Of a DNA stretch of 64,000 nucleotides, positions 1 through 10,534 are shown in pieces. Source of the DNA: Bugula neritina (lineage: Eukaryota; Bryozoa; Gymnolaemata; Cheilostomatida; Bugulidae). Made by a program: the position numbers and the translations under genes. The DNA is taken from positions 3,079,751 to 3,143,750 of the forward strand of contig OZ037773.1 of the NCBI GenBank assembly GCA_964035545.1. Reading direction: 5' to 3'. Below the pieces are notes generated by a model that made no database searches, had not been told where the DNA came from, and was given only the letters and a program-made list of their open reading frames with translations. The first letter of the stretch is position 1, and each line of letters opens with the position of its first letter.

Positions 1-171
1 AAAGATGATTCATCATATGTAGAAATGTCTGTCACTAAGAAACATGTTGACAAGTATGACTCAGTTGATATTTCTCAACCACAAGCAGTCAGTCAGTCTA
101 GAACTAACTTTGTAGATTCAGATGGCCATGTGGGACCTGCTCAGAATATGTATGCTAACATTGGACTTTAA
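1..171 (+). CDS. Receptor 1: 3' end of the last exon (cytoplasmic tail), truncated by the window
   Basis: Reading frame 1 is open from base 1 to a TAA at 169-171 and encodes 56 residues. They match the C-terminal tail of receptor 3 (52485-52655) almost residue for residue, including the tyrosine motifs YVEM, YDSV and YANI. The gene is therefore a paralog whose ectodomain and membrane exons lie upstream of the window. A single base difference creates TAA after the final Ile-Gly-Leu, whereas receptor 3 reads on for four more codons. YxxM is the consensus for the PI3K p85 SH2 domain and YxN for Grb2, so a phosphotyrosine signalling tail is inferred. A poly(A) signal AATAAA lies at 396-401. Same strand and family as receptors 2 and 3. 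Confidence 0.85.
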   Translation, partial: KDDSSYVEMSVTKKHVDKYDSVDISQPQAVSQSRTNFVDSDGHVGPAQNMYANIGL

Positions 172-395
172 ATTCTTTGTTGAGTATTTTGGGCTTAGAA
201 AAGAATTGAAAGCTTTTTATGCTAACTCTTATAGTGTACCAAAAATACTTGAACATAATATCATTTATTCAGAGCTTTTAGGCATTTTTGTGAACTTTGA
301 AAACTTTATCTTAGTTGGAAAGTAAAATAAGCTGGAAACAGCGTTTGATATTTTAAAAAAAAAGTTGTTTCAATTTCTACCACAGTCACATTTCT

Positions 396-401
396 AATAA
401 A
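396..401 (+). terminator. Poly(A) signal of receptor 1
   Basis: AATAAA lies 225 bp after the stop codon, inside a stretch that aligns with the 3' UTR of receptor 3, which has AATAAA at the equivalent place (52889-52894). Confidence 0.6.
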
Positions 402-559
402 GAATTATAAAATTGCTTTTGAGATATTATTTTGCTATAGAATGTAGAAAGTAGGCAAGTAAAGCAAAAAGGCACATTTTGTTTATGAATGGGCACGTGC
501 AGTGCTCGATTCTTATATTTTTCAAACAACAATTGATGTATGCAGTGTTGAGTTTATTG

Positions 560-635
560 AGGTGTCCAGGTTTTGCTTAGCTTGCCTGCTTGCAAGCCAG
601 AGGAGGTATTGGGTTCAAATCCCAGTGAGGGCAAA
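560..635 (+). repeat. tRNA-like (tRNA-derived) sequence, possible SINE head
   Basis: It has a TGCTTGCAAGC anticodon-arm-like palindrome and a B-box GGTTCAAATCC (612-622) inside a short T-stem (TGGG/CCCA). The acceptor stem does not close well, so a functional tRNA is unlikely. The body resembles tRNA-Ala(UGC). A sister copy in reverse orientation lies at 49019-49094. Confidence 0.45.
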
Positions 636-639
636 ATTA

Positions 640-2089
640 TATTTTTATTATTTACAAACATTTTACTCTTTTTCATAAGATATTCATACCAATAGTTAAA
701 TAATTTTGCTCTGCTTTTGTTCCCTTTTCGACATTTATTTAAGGTACAGAACAGCTGAAAATTAAAAAATATATAATGGATAAATAGAAAAATTAGTTAA
801 CATGCCTTGTTGAAATTAGACCATCTTAGTTATAATACAGCTAAGATACATTGTGAGTATAAAACACTAATAATTATTATAGTAAAATAGTCATTAAATA
901 ATATTCAAAGGAGTCATCTTTTCTTTCACAGTGTACTGTAGCTCATAAAATCACTGAACTGAAACAATAACCCAGGGAGGTTATAGTTCAATGCATAGAA
1001 TGTACTAGCTAATCGAGCAACAACGAGGAAGTTGAGTACGTCTATACAATGTGTACATTGTTGACTTAACATATACAAACAACACACACTGATTATAGCC
1101 AATAGAAACTTTTCGGATGTAGTTAGTAGCCTATAGCTTGTGTCATTTTCTTTAATAGTCAAGTAAAAGCTAGTTTTCACTTTACTATATTATAGGTGTA
1201 GAAATGTAACTTATCTTCAACCTGCTGCTTTAGGATTAAGTTTCCTTTTACGACTTGAAGCTGTGGAAATTATATTACACAGTTTTATATAATAAAGACA
1301 ATAATTGAATCTTATGTAGTTTAAAGGTCAAAAGCTTGACACTCAAGTCTTAGCAGTTAAATTGAGATTATATACATTAGGTTTTTTACTAACTTATTTT
1401 TCTGTATATTTTACTCAGTTGACAACAGACACTGTAAGTATAAAGCACTACTTATATACTAATAGAAATAGTTACAGAGTAGTAAAAGCGTTGGGGCAGT
1501 GTTAGATGTAGTGGGTTACAAGACTAATATAATAACTTTTATCAAAATTCTAGTAAGGTGTATATATACTACTAATGGTCAAAAATTTACTCATCGTACC
1601 TCATACGCTCACAATAAAGCATTTAGCCATATTCTGCTTCATATCTTCACAGAACCCTAGTGGGTCTTTATAATTTGCTCTCATACCCTCATTATTCATG
1701 TTCTTTGAAACTTATTTTTCGATTTCATACTGTTAATTTTTTTCATATTCCCCTTGTACCCTTTTTTCTTTCTCTCCTATAACATATTTGCTCATTACTC
1801 AGTCATATACTTCTCTTATGTAAAAATTCACAGATAGTTTTAAAATATGTGAGATAATTTTAAGGTCAGCAAACTGAGACTAAAGCATGATGATTGACGT
1901 TGCAAATAATTATATTTCTTAGTAACTTCATATCTTTTTATGCTGCTGAGCTGACTTAACATACAATGGTAGTATAAAATACTACTTATTATAGTAAGAA
2001 TAGTTGTTATAATTACAGATCAGTAAAATTATAGTAGAGGAGTAAAAGGGTCAGCATGTGTGAACACTGTGTTATTACTAATATAATAA
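640..2089. other. Intergenic region between receptors 1 and 2; duplicated non-coding blocks
   Basis: No coding exon was found. The segment at about 900-1110 resembles 56600-56840 downstream of receptor 3 (shared block CATCTTTTCTTTCACAGTG), so the 3' flanks of the receptors were duplicated with the genes. Three diverged copies of an AGTATAAAA-centred element lie at about 856, 1434 and 1969, with a fourth at about 44583. Confidence 0.5.
856..2045 (+). promoter_or_regulatory. Three copies of an AGTATAAAA(C/T)ACTA element upstream of receptor 2
   Basis: Blocks near 856-895, 1434-1490 and 1969-2040 share the core AGTATAAA followed by RYACTA. The second and third continue into related sequence with a phrase of the type AGTAAAA. 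Each core is a partial palindrome (AGTAT/ATACT) containing a TATA-like string. A further copy lies at 44583-44640, upstream of receptor 3. It may be a promoter element or a short dispersed repeat. Confidence 0.3.
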
Positions 2090-2345
2090 TTGTGTAATGT
2101 ATTGATATGTTATATTATATTGATAAGGTATATCAATGCATTGTATTGATATGGTATATATCAGTGTGTTATAATTATATTGAAATAGTCTATTTTATAG
2201 GTTATATATTGGTGTGTTATATATTGACATGAAATATATTGTTATGTTACATATTGCCATGTTACATATTGATATGTTATATATATTGATATAGTATATA
2301 TAATTGATGTATGTTATATATTGATATTTTATATATATTGATATA
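2090..2345. repeat. Degenerate minisatellite of ATATTGATATGTTAT-type units
   Basis: Variants of a 15-18 bp AT-only phrase (ATATTGATATGTTAT, ATATTGACATGAAAT and similar) repeat up to 20 bp before the receptor 2 start codon, so the array occupies its proximal promoter or 5' UTR. Confidence 0.7.
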
Positions 2346-2364
2346 CTTAATATATTGTAGTGAG

Positions 2365-4206
2365 ATGACACACTTCTATTACTTCCTGTATTTTGTTGTC
2401 TACCTATCTATCCATTCTGCAGGTAAAATTATTCTTTACTTGGTTTATGTTATTACCCTTTGTTATATAACATTTACACATTGTCTAGAAGAATATATGC
2501 AGTCATTATTATAGCTAAAATAATGACTGCATGCATATATTCATCTTAAATTAATTTTAATCATCAATGTTTATTATATTCTTTATTTCTCTTGTGTGTA
2601 TAAATTGATAATATTATATAATATAACATAATACAGTATAATACAATATAATATAGTATAATATAATATAGTATAATATAATATAATATAATATAATATA
2701 ATATAATATAATATAACATAATATAATATAATATAATATAATATAATATAATATAATATAATATAATATAATATAATATAATATAATATAATATAGTGTA
2801 ACATAATATAACACAATATAATATTATATTATAAAGTATTGCACAATTTGCAGTATTACATATCATCTAATATCTCCAGCACAGCCATCTACAGAGATAG
2901 AGTACAGTACTACAACTTCACCAGATTTCTATAAAGATGAGAAGATAACTTTCACCTGTGAAGCATCTGGTTATACTGATCTGAGAATCTTACGGTTACA
3001 TTATGAAGCTGATGGAGACAGTACAGTCTACAGGAGTGGATGTGCTCCAAGTATAGAAGATGACACAGTGTGGGAAAGTTCTTCAACTCCAGATATTACT
3101 ACTGTCTCTGGAATAGAAGGACTTGGAGTTAGTAATGCAGACTGTAACTCAGTTGGTAAACCTGAAGGGTTCACTCTTTCTGTACAACTCACTGTGACAG
3201 ATTCATCACTCAAAGGGAAGTTCTACTGTAGAGGGTTTGAAGGAGGAGGTGTGGGAGAAATACTTTCCTCAGACGTTTCAGTCGAAGTTAAAGGTAAACT
3301 CTTAGTAGTAACTGTTTCTATTTTAATATTATATGGTGACAGACTATCTTCTGAAACAACTTTAACAAACTTTAACTTTCAAATTGCCATTCATCTCCAC
3401 GGTGACATTCAATTCCCTTGCCACAACGAGTGGTGGTGAAACCGCTATATCTTGTCTTGTATAAGGCATCATACATAGTTTTTACTTCATTTTGTTAGGC
3501 ACTTAGCAAGGTAACGCAGTATTTAACTTTTTCTGTATGAAGCTGTATAAGTAAAAATCCGCTACAAGATCAACCTGTCACACACAATGTGTTGTCAACA
3601 AGAGCAGAAATTTCCAAGCTAATAAGATTATTTAGTTTCAAGTGATTACTGCTCATAAACCACATCTCTATAGCTACGCCTATGCATGCACTGCAGTGTC
3701 TGCATGTTTATATAAAGCATTTTTGAAAAAAATTATATTTGGATAGTTACAAAATAGACATGAGTACTTGAAATTTTAAAAGAGTAATCATACGCAGTCA
3801 AATATTCCTCTCATAAAAAACAACTTTTCTATCTGTGTTGATTTCTTATTTAATGTACTGGCGTCAGCTTAACAAAAAACACATACTTTGTACTTGATGG
3901 CAGGTGCAGGTGTTTTGGTTAATTGCTAATCTATTTTGCTAGAGATGTGTAATTCATGGCTGTGCTCTTGTTATAACAGTTGCTGCATACCCTAGACTAC
4001 TCTCAAAAAACATCACGAAAGGAAAAAGTATAATGATTCTATGTTTCTATTTTATTTAAGATTTTTTCTATATATACATATATATCATATAGCCAAAGCT
4101 TGAGATAAAAGTATTGGCAAGAACTCTTGCTACAGTTGTACTGTATATTTGTTGACCTGAAAGTTTTACATGTAGCTTATTTTTGCAAAGGATATATCTA
4201 TATATA

Positions 4207-4295
<89 letters not shown>

Positions 4296-6505
4296 ATTGT
4301 ATCGTGAGATTTTTAAAAAACAGCGATAAAAAAGTGCTCAAATTATTACGTGTATAATAATGAGCAATTATATTATTGAGGAAAAGAGCAATTTAATTAT
4401 ATAGATGTTGTTTTATTGTACTACTAATAGTTTCATGCCTCTTCGGCACTCCTCAGGCACAATATTGACAAATTTAAATTTTTACATTAAGAAAATCAAA
4501 ATGCTAAACACAAGGTAAAACGTAACGAAAACATAGCAGTGGCTGTATTGTTATATAGGTTTGTAGGTGTAAATTAATATATAAAAACCATAATGTAATG
4601 TACAAACATAATTTATAGCAGATGCATGAAGTTTTTGTTGGGTGACTATTCTCTATGGGTATTTGTATATTATTTACTATAGTACTTATAATATAAATAG
4701 GCTACAGAGTTTCTAGGTTTTGTGGTTGCACAGTAAGAATTTTTTTGAGTGTCGGCAGGTTGATAAGAGTTCGTTTCGCTTGTTTAAAGTACACATGTTA
4801 GGTTTGTATAAAATAAAGAAACATTCCCATAGGCATAAATTACACCTTTTGGTAGTTGTGTTGTATGGTTTCGCTTTTCTTAATATTTTCCAGCTTATGT
4901 TGTGCTTAATGTTTTTGTTAGTTAGTTGCCAAATGTGTTTGCTAAGTTCTGTTTGATTTGCTTTCTCCTTGTTTTTAAATGATGATCTGTGGTTTGCGTA
5001 TCTTAGTTTGAACGGTCCTTCACTTAGGCCAATGTATGTTGCAGGCTCGTTTTCGGTAGTTTCCACAGTTGCTTGGTATATAACTCTGCTCTCCTGGCAG
5101 CTTCCTTTCAGCGGACAACTTTCTTTTTTTCTACAGTTGCAGTTTTTTCTAGGGGTTTTGTTTTGTTGCTTCTGTTTCTCTAATAGTCTGTTATTGTGGG
5201 CATTTATGGTCTGTTTTATGTTTGGCATGCAGCTGTAGCTAACCTTTATAGTGTTTTTGTTGATTATTTTATAGAGTGGGTGTTGTTTTGGAAATTCCTC
5301 ATTCATGATTTTAAAGAAGATTTTTGCAATTCTTGTGGTTACATGTTGGCTGTATGGTGGATTGTACCAAACAACTTTTCTTTTTCGGTTTCGAGATTTC
5401 TGTTGTGTGTTGTTTGCAAACAATTTGTATGTTCACATATAAATTCATTGGTATACAATTATTAACGTCCAAATTAATATATTTACCTTCTGTAGACTTG
5501 GCCAGAAAACCTGGTGTTCAAGATCCAATTGTGAAAAAGTTCAACCCTCTACAACCTGATGCTAAACTAGACTGTAGCCAACATGTGGATGCTAACCCAC
5601 CACTCTCAACCTTCACTTGGACATATAATGGCGTTGTGACAACAGAAACATCTAATGAGCTGACTCTGGATTCTCAAAAGAATGGTGTGACAGAAACAGC
5701 TGAATGTGTAGCTGAAAATGGTTTATGTAAGAAATTGTTTAAATTGTACCACTGATGATAATTTATGCATGCCGTTACTTTAAGCTTAAAAAAATTATTG
5801 ACACTAATTATGCAATACATTTTATTAGATGGTAAACTTACTTATAGTACTAAATATGATGCTCAGAAATAATACAACATTTTAAAATAGTTATTATGTT
5901 ATATTGACATTTCCCTTTTATTCTGTTCTTATTATGCAGCCAAATCGGTTACTATTACATGGACAATAAAGTGGGATAGTTCTATCACACTACCAAGCAC
6001 AATCCCAACCACGACTCCTTCTGAAAAACCACCATGTGCGAGCATAAACAAAACTGCTCTGGGAGGAGGATTAGCTGGTGGTTTTCTGTTACTCATCATC
6101 ACAGCTGGAGTAGCATTTCATCTTGGAAAACTAAAAGGTATTGAGTTGATGAAATTCAAATATAAAATAATAATTTCATTACAAAAATTTACCAAGCTGC
6201 ATTCCAAAAAGGTAATTGCAAAATAAAACCGACTTGCCTTGCTTCATTAAGGAATTGGGTCACAAGGTGTAACAAGGACTGATAACTCTCCATACCCAGA
6301 GATTTCTGTCAATAGGACTGATAACTTCCCATACACAGAGATGTCTGTCACTAGAACTGATAACTCCCCATATACGGAGGTGTCTGCCACTAGAATGGAT
6401 GATCACAACTATGACTCACTTGATATTATATTTGATAGACAAGCAGTTAATACAGATAACCATGAGGCACCCTCTGGGCAAACTTATGTAAACATCAGAA
6501 GCTAG
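2365..6505 (+). CDS. Receptor 2: two-Ig-domain transmembrane receptor with ITIM-like tail
   Basis: Five exons join in phase 1 at GT-AG sites: 2365-2422, 2880-3293, 5496-5726, 5940-6137 and 6252-6505, giving 384 codons. Residues 1-20 are a signal peptide. Ig-like domain 1 spans about 25-157 (C46 and C136 in an FYC context; extra C74 and C108). The second domain spans about 160-235 (C184, W199, C228). A Thr/Pro-rich stalk follows, then a transmembrane helix at about 274-296 with glycine repeats. The tail carries three 13-residue repeats with Y315 (SPYPEI), Y328 (FPYTEM) and Y341 (SPYTEV), then Y354 (YDSL) and Y379 (YVNI). SxYxxI/V fits the ITIM consensus used to recruit SH2 phosphatases; YVN fits Grb2. 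Compared with receptor 3, the middle Ig domain is missing, yet the exon junction stays in frame. A cell-surface recognition receptor is inferred; the ligand is unknown. Confidence 0.85.
2490..2547. repeat. Hairpin-forming inverted repeat in receptor 2 intron 1
   Basis: A TGCAGTCATTATTAT arm is followed after a few bases by ATAATGACTGCA, and the flanks ATATA/TATAT extend the stem. It lies 70-125 bp after the signal-peptide exon. Confidence 0.6.
2606..2832. repeat. (ATAAT)n pentanucleotide microsatellite in receptor 2 intron 1
   Basis: The period is 5 and the core (2665-2795) is nearly pure, with diverged edges. Long Tyr/Ile-rich reading frames on the minus strand here are repeat artefacts. 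Confidence 0.95.
3294..4126. other. Receptor 2 intron 2, proximal part
   Basis: Unique AT-rich intron sequence. I searched it for the two exons that encode the middle Ig domain in receptor 3 (50401-50511 and 50890-51030) and saw no counterpart. Confidence 0.5.
4127..4292. repeat. (TA)n microsatellite next to the Penelope-like 3' end
   Basis: Pure TA dinucleotides occupy about 4196-4292, beside the 3' side of the antisense Penelope-like fragment. The left arm of the 54.8 kb Penelope palindrome also abuts a (TA)n tract. Confidence 0.9.
4293..5460 (-). mobile_element. Penelope-like retroelement, 5'-truncated, GIY-YIG endonuclease end
   Basis: A minus-strand frame of 236 codons (4713-5423) has the C-terminal architecture of EN+ Penelope-like elements. 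There is a KRKVVWYNPPYS block and a SYSCMPN block near residues 18 and 65. A CNC...CPLKGSC zinc-like cysteine cluster follows at about 95-108. The GIY-YIG endonuclease part has YIG at about 131, RYANHRSSF, and an ELSKHIW/RCNLCL segment towards the end. The reverse transcriptase domain is absent, so the copy is 5'-truncated. The 420 bp 3' of the stop (4293-4712) is the untranslated tail and contains a hammerhead-like motif. The element sits antisense in receptor 2 intron 2 (3294-5495). The fragment itself is open, so it is fairly recent or spared by chance. Confidence 0.85.
4411..4460 (-). ncRNA. Hammerhead-ribozyme-like motif in the Penelope-like 3' region
   Basis: On the minus strand the core CTGAGGA (fits CUGANGA) is followed by stem II GTGCC/GGCAT with loop GAAGA. 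Then come GAAA, stem III CTA/TAG with a four-base loop, and a UA cleavage position. Penelope-like elements are known to carry hammerhead motifs. Stem I is imperfect: the bases flanking the core do not pair directly, and a TATTG/CAATA pairing is offset by three bases. The copy may be inactive. Confidence 0.5.
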
Positions 6506-6572
6506 TTAAGCATTATTACTGTAGACAGCACTATATAGATGTTCTTCATGCACATAATAATCAGGTATAACC

Positions 6573-6578
6573 AATAAA
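6573..6578 (+). terminator. Poly(A) signal of receptor 2
   Basis: AATAAA lies 68 bp after the receptor 2 stop codon (TAG at 6503-6505). Confidence 0.6.
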
Positions 6579-6599
6579 ATCTTCAATTGCCTAATACTG

Positions 6600-7348
6600 T
6601 TACTATGAATTGTAGGCAACCATCATGTGAACTCTTTTAAATTAATTAGACATCAAATTTTTAATAAATTAGAGATTTTCTATTGGACAAGCCAACTTCT
6701 TGCTTCAAATCTTGGAATAACTACTAACTTTAATATTATATATATCGAAATTTTCTAGAATAGAGTGATGCTATATAGTTTATAGGCAGAAGAAACTCAA
6801 GCCAGGTCATCATGGCATATCGTCAAACTGTTTTACCTTCAACTTATAAACTTATGCTATACTCAACTGTAGATTAGATATGTTTATTATTGTACATATG
6901 TTAGAATGAGACACAGTCTAATATAGTCAAATGTAGTTTGAATTCACTTTTGATGCCAACTTGTTTTTATTATATAATTTTAAAGAAAGTTCTCCACATT
7001 TGTTTGTTAAGTGTAGCCTTTTTTGACTCATTGTTCTTTATAAGCTTTTCTTTAGTTAACTGTCACACTAGTTCAATAACTTGTGAACTTGTGCTCTAGA
7101 TATACACAATTTTAAATCAAGAACTATTTAGAAAGCAGACATGTTTATTTTTAGTGCAATTGTAACTTCATTAGCTGAAAAGGATTTCTCTCAACATTAT
7201 TAAAATTTAAATACTCAACAATTTAAAAGCTTTTGTTTTATTTCTGTTATGATTCATTGTGAGATAAATTATTCTTTTTAAATTATAGAATAGTTTGGTT
7301 ATGTAAGAAGACTTTTAGATGTTATGGTAGACTTCATGCTGCTTTGTC
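6600..7348. other. Intergenic, no recognised feature
   Basis: AT-rich sequence 3' of receptor 2 with no exon-like block or clear repeat. Confidence 0.4.
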
Positions 7349-7356
7349 ATATATAG

Positions 7357-7437
<81 letters not shown>
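7349..7437. repeat. (TA)n microsatellite
   Basis: About 80 bp of uninterrupted TA, about 110 bp before the first AACGTT array. Confidence 0.95.
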
Positions 7438-7440
<3 letters not shown>

Positions 7441-7550
7441 GTACAATGAAAGAGCCTTATATACAACTATTCAGTATATATAATTGCTTGCAACCTATTT
7501 AGATGAAAGCTTTTTCAGCTCCGAGTCCCCCACTAACAATTTACATTGAT

Positions 7551-7990
7551 ATGACGTTGTATAAACGTTGGAAAAAACGTTTATTAAATGTTTAAATGTC
7601 GACACATTTTTGTACTATATACAACGTTTGAAACAAACGTTTATCGCAAAACGTTTTACCAACCTTTCATAAACGTTGCGTTGCATAACGTTGTGTAGAT
7701 GTTTTACATACAACGTTGGTGAAAGGTTGCGATCCAACATTGCGTAAACGTTTAAATTTAAATGTATCTCTTTGTCTCGCACAACGTTTAGGCAACAACG
7801 TTTTCTGCAAACTATTTTACCAACGTTTCATAAACAAGTCATACAAACGTTGCCATAACATTGCTTCGGCAACGTTTTTATAATGTTGCAAAGCAAGCGT
7901 TATCTAGATGTTCAAATGTAGACGTTATTTAGCTTTTTTATCTAAAACGTTCTATAAACAACTTTTCATAAATGTTATTATAATGTTGTA
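7551..7990. repeat. AACGTT-rich array, copy 1
   Basis: The self-complementary hexamer AACGTT and its one-step variants AATGTT, AACATT and AACCTT recur roughly every 10-25 bp, often as CAACGTT or AACGTTG separated by TATAAA, TTTCAT or similar. The variants are mainly those expected from C-to-T decay at the central CpG. A second array of the same kind lies at 41838-42745. Spacing is irregular, so this is not a simple satellite. Confidence 0.75.
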
Positions 7991-8559
7991 TAAACTCTAT
8001 GCAGCATTGCAAATTTAGGTTATTATAATTATTTGGCAAGGTTTACATAACCATTGCTATATTAAAGTATATATAGCAGTATAATATATACAAGTGGAAG
8101 TTTTATATTGTGTATTGATAACTTTATTGTTTAAAAGTGAAGAGCAATAATTACAAAAAAAAATGTTACTAAAAAAACACGTGCAACCTAATATAAAGAC
8201 GTATTTGGCAATTTAAATGAGCTAAAATAAATTACATATAAAAAATGTGGCTCAATAAGTAGATAAATAAATTCATATTGGAGCTAATGCAAAAATTATA
8301 GATAGCAACAGGTCATAAGAAATACGCAAAATATTTAAGCAGCCAAAAAAGTAAAGCTGATTTACAAATGTTGATTCAAAACATAGCTATTTAGTAAAGT
8401 CAACAAAGAAAACATTTCTGTATATAAGCAAGTAAACGGAATAATACAAATTATCATTTTAGAACGCTAATCCCTTTATATCCAAAGCTGAACATTAGCA
8501 ATGAGCTTTATTTACTTTTTGGAGATTTAAAGTTATTTTAGCTTTCTAATTATTAAGCT
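7990..8559. other. Intergenic, no recognised feature
   Basis: AT-rich, with no exon-like block seen. Confidence 0.4.
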
Positions 8560-8698
8560 TCATCCAAAATTGTGGTCCAGCTGAATGTTACAGAATAGGC
8601 TTCCGAAGACTGTGAATTCAGTCTGCTCATTCTTTTCCCCAAAATATATATTTAAAGCTTCAAGGTCTTGCTGCTCTTTACAGTAAGATGGTAACCAC
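8560..8698 (-). CDS. Possible minus-strand terminal coding exon, product unknown
   Basis: On the minus strand a TTTGTAG acceptor-like string precedes a frame of 45 residues ending in TGA (rc of 8560-8562). The acceptor phase leaves one base to complete a codon. The peptide is mixed and charged (contains WLPSYCKEQQ and TEFTVFGSLFCN), unlike random AT-rich translation. A possible preceding 30 bp exon lies at 10548-10577, and splicing it on would keep the frame open (…NLLIGW then WLPS…). The satellite array at 8.8-10.3 kb would then be intronic. I do not recognise the family; it could be a decayed gene. Confidence 0.3.
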
Positions 8699-8804
8699 CT
8701 ACAAAGCAACAAGAATACTGACTAGAAACAAAAAAACATTCAATGTAAATGTATATAAACTGTGGTAAAATGAAGTCGTGTTTAAGAATATGTTGTGAAA
8801 ATGG

Positions 8805-10310
8805 ATGGTCAAATTCAAATTTTTGTTTATTTTTCTATAAAGATGACAAAAAAATTTGATATATTCCTAAATGGGTAGGCAACTTCGACCTTATGTGCAT
8901 TTCACTATAAAATGACAAACAAGCGTGATCAAAAATAGGTGACAACTTCAAGTTTATGTAAGTTTTGCTATAAAGATCGCAAACAAGACAGTTCTTAAAA
9001 TGGGCAGGCAACTTCAATTTTACTTAGATTTTATTATAAAAATGACTAACAAGAACGTTGGAAAATGGGTGGACAACTTCAATTTTATGTACATTTCACC
9101 ATAAAATAATATGACAAACAAGAAAGTTGGTAATTGACTGGCCAACTTCAATTGTATTTACATTTCACTATAAACAACTAGCACAAAAGTTAAATGGGTG
9201 GGCAACTTCAATTTCATGTACATTTTACTATGAAAATGACTAACAGAACATTGAAAAATGAATGGACAACTTCAAGTTTATGAACATTTTGCCATTAATA
9301 TGACAAACAATAAAATTAGGAAATGGGTGGGCAACTTCAAGATTATGTACATCTCACCATAAAATAATATGACAAACAAGAAAGTTGGTAATTGACTGGC
9401 CAACTTCAATTGTATTTACATTTCACTATAAACAACTAGCACAAAAGTTAAATGGGTGGGCAACTTCAATTTCATGTACATTTTACTATGAAAATGACTA
9501 ACAGAACATTGAAAAATGAATGGACAACTTCAAGTTTATGAACATTTTGCCATTAAAATGACAAACAATAAAATTAGGAAATGGGTGGGCAACTTCAAGA
9601 TTATGTACATCTCACCATAAAATAATATGACAAACAAGAAAGTTGGTAATTGACTGTCCAACTTCAATTGTATTTACATTTCACTATAAACAACTAGCAA
9701 AAAAATTTAAATGGGTGGGCAACTTCAATTTCATGTACATATTACTATGAAAATGACTAACAGAACATTGGAAAATGGGTGAGCAACTTCAAGTTTATGA
9801 ACATTTTGCCATAGATGACCAGCAATAAAAGTAGAAATGAGTGGACAACTTCAATTTTATGTATATTTCACTATAAAGATGGCAAGCAAGACTGTTTAGA
9901 TATTGGTGGGTATTTTTAATTATTTTACATTTCACTATAAATATAAAAAAGATTGTTCAGAGATTGGTGGGTACTTTTAATTTAATATAAATTTTGTGTA
10001 CATTTAACTATAAAAATTACTAACAATAGTGTTTGGAATTGGGTGTGCAAGCTTGACTTTATGCTAGTTTTACTAAAAAGATGACTAACAAAACAGTTGG
10101 AACATAGGTAGGCAACTTCACCTACATTTTGCTATAATGATTATTAAAATAATGTCTGATCATAGGTGGGCGACCTCACCTTCATACATACTGTTCTATA
10201 AAGATGACTAATAATTGGAAACTTGTGAAAATAGGTGGGCAACTTCTAATCCATGCACATTTTACTATAAAAATGACCAACAAGAAAATGGGGAAATGGG
10301 TAAGCAACTT
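8805..10310. repeat. 60-65 bp satellite with 258 bp higher-order repeat
   Basis: About two dozen tandem monomers share GGGTGGGCAACTTCAA, then TTTATGTACATTT and ACTATAAA.ATGAC. Between about 9097 and 9830, groups of four monomers repeat almost identically. The string CACCATAAAATAATATGAC recurs at 9097, 9355 and 9613, so the higher-order period is 258 bp. Flanking monomers are more diverged, and outliers occur at about 11450, 11690 and 11750. Confidence 0.9.
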
Positions 10311-10534
10311 CCAGTTCAATTCCAATAACTTACTTTAAACTGCTAAATATTACACTTTTCAAAGAATTATTGATATAATGACCTAACTTTGTAAATAATA
10401 TTATCAGTGCATAACTTATTTATTTTTATTTACAAACTAAAACTTTAAACTTTTTGAAAAGTTTGGTCAATATTATAAGGCAAGAGGTGATGTATTAAAT
10501 ACTACTTTCAAACATTACAAGCTTCAAATAATCA

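Noticed and set aside
560-635. Functional tRNA gene
   Set aside because: B-box and anticodon-like arm are present, but the acceptor stem does not pair, so only a tRNA-like repeat is claimed.
2564-2866. Three overlapping Tyr/Ile/Leu-rich minus-strand ORFs
   Set aside because: They are translations of the (ATAAT)n microsatellite inside receptor 2 intron 1.
3028-3213. Minus-strand ORF of 61 codons
   Set aside because: Shadow of receptor 2 exon 2 on the opposite strand.
4720-5465. Plus-strand ORFs over the Penelope-like fragment
   Set aside because: Antisense shadows of the 236-codon Penelope-like frame. Only the part from 5496 on is a real receptor exon.
7551-7990. CRISPR-like or regular tandem array
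   Set aside because: AACGTT spacing is irregular, there are no conserved direct repeats of 20+ bp, and the genome is eukaryotic.
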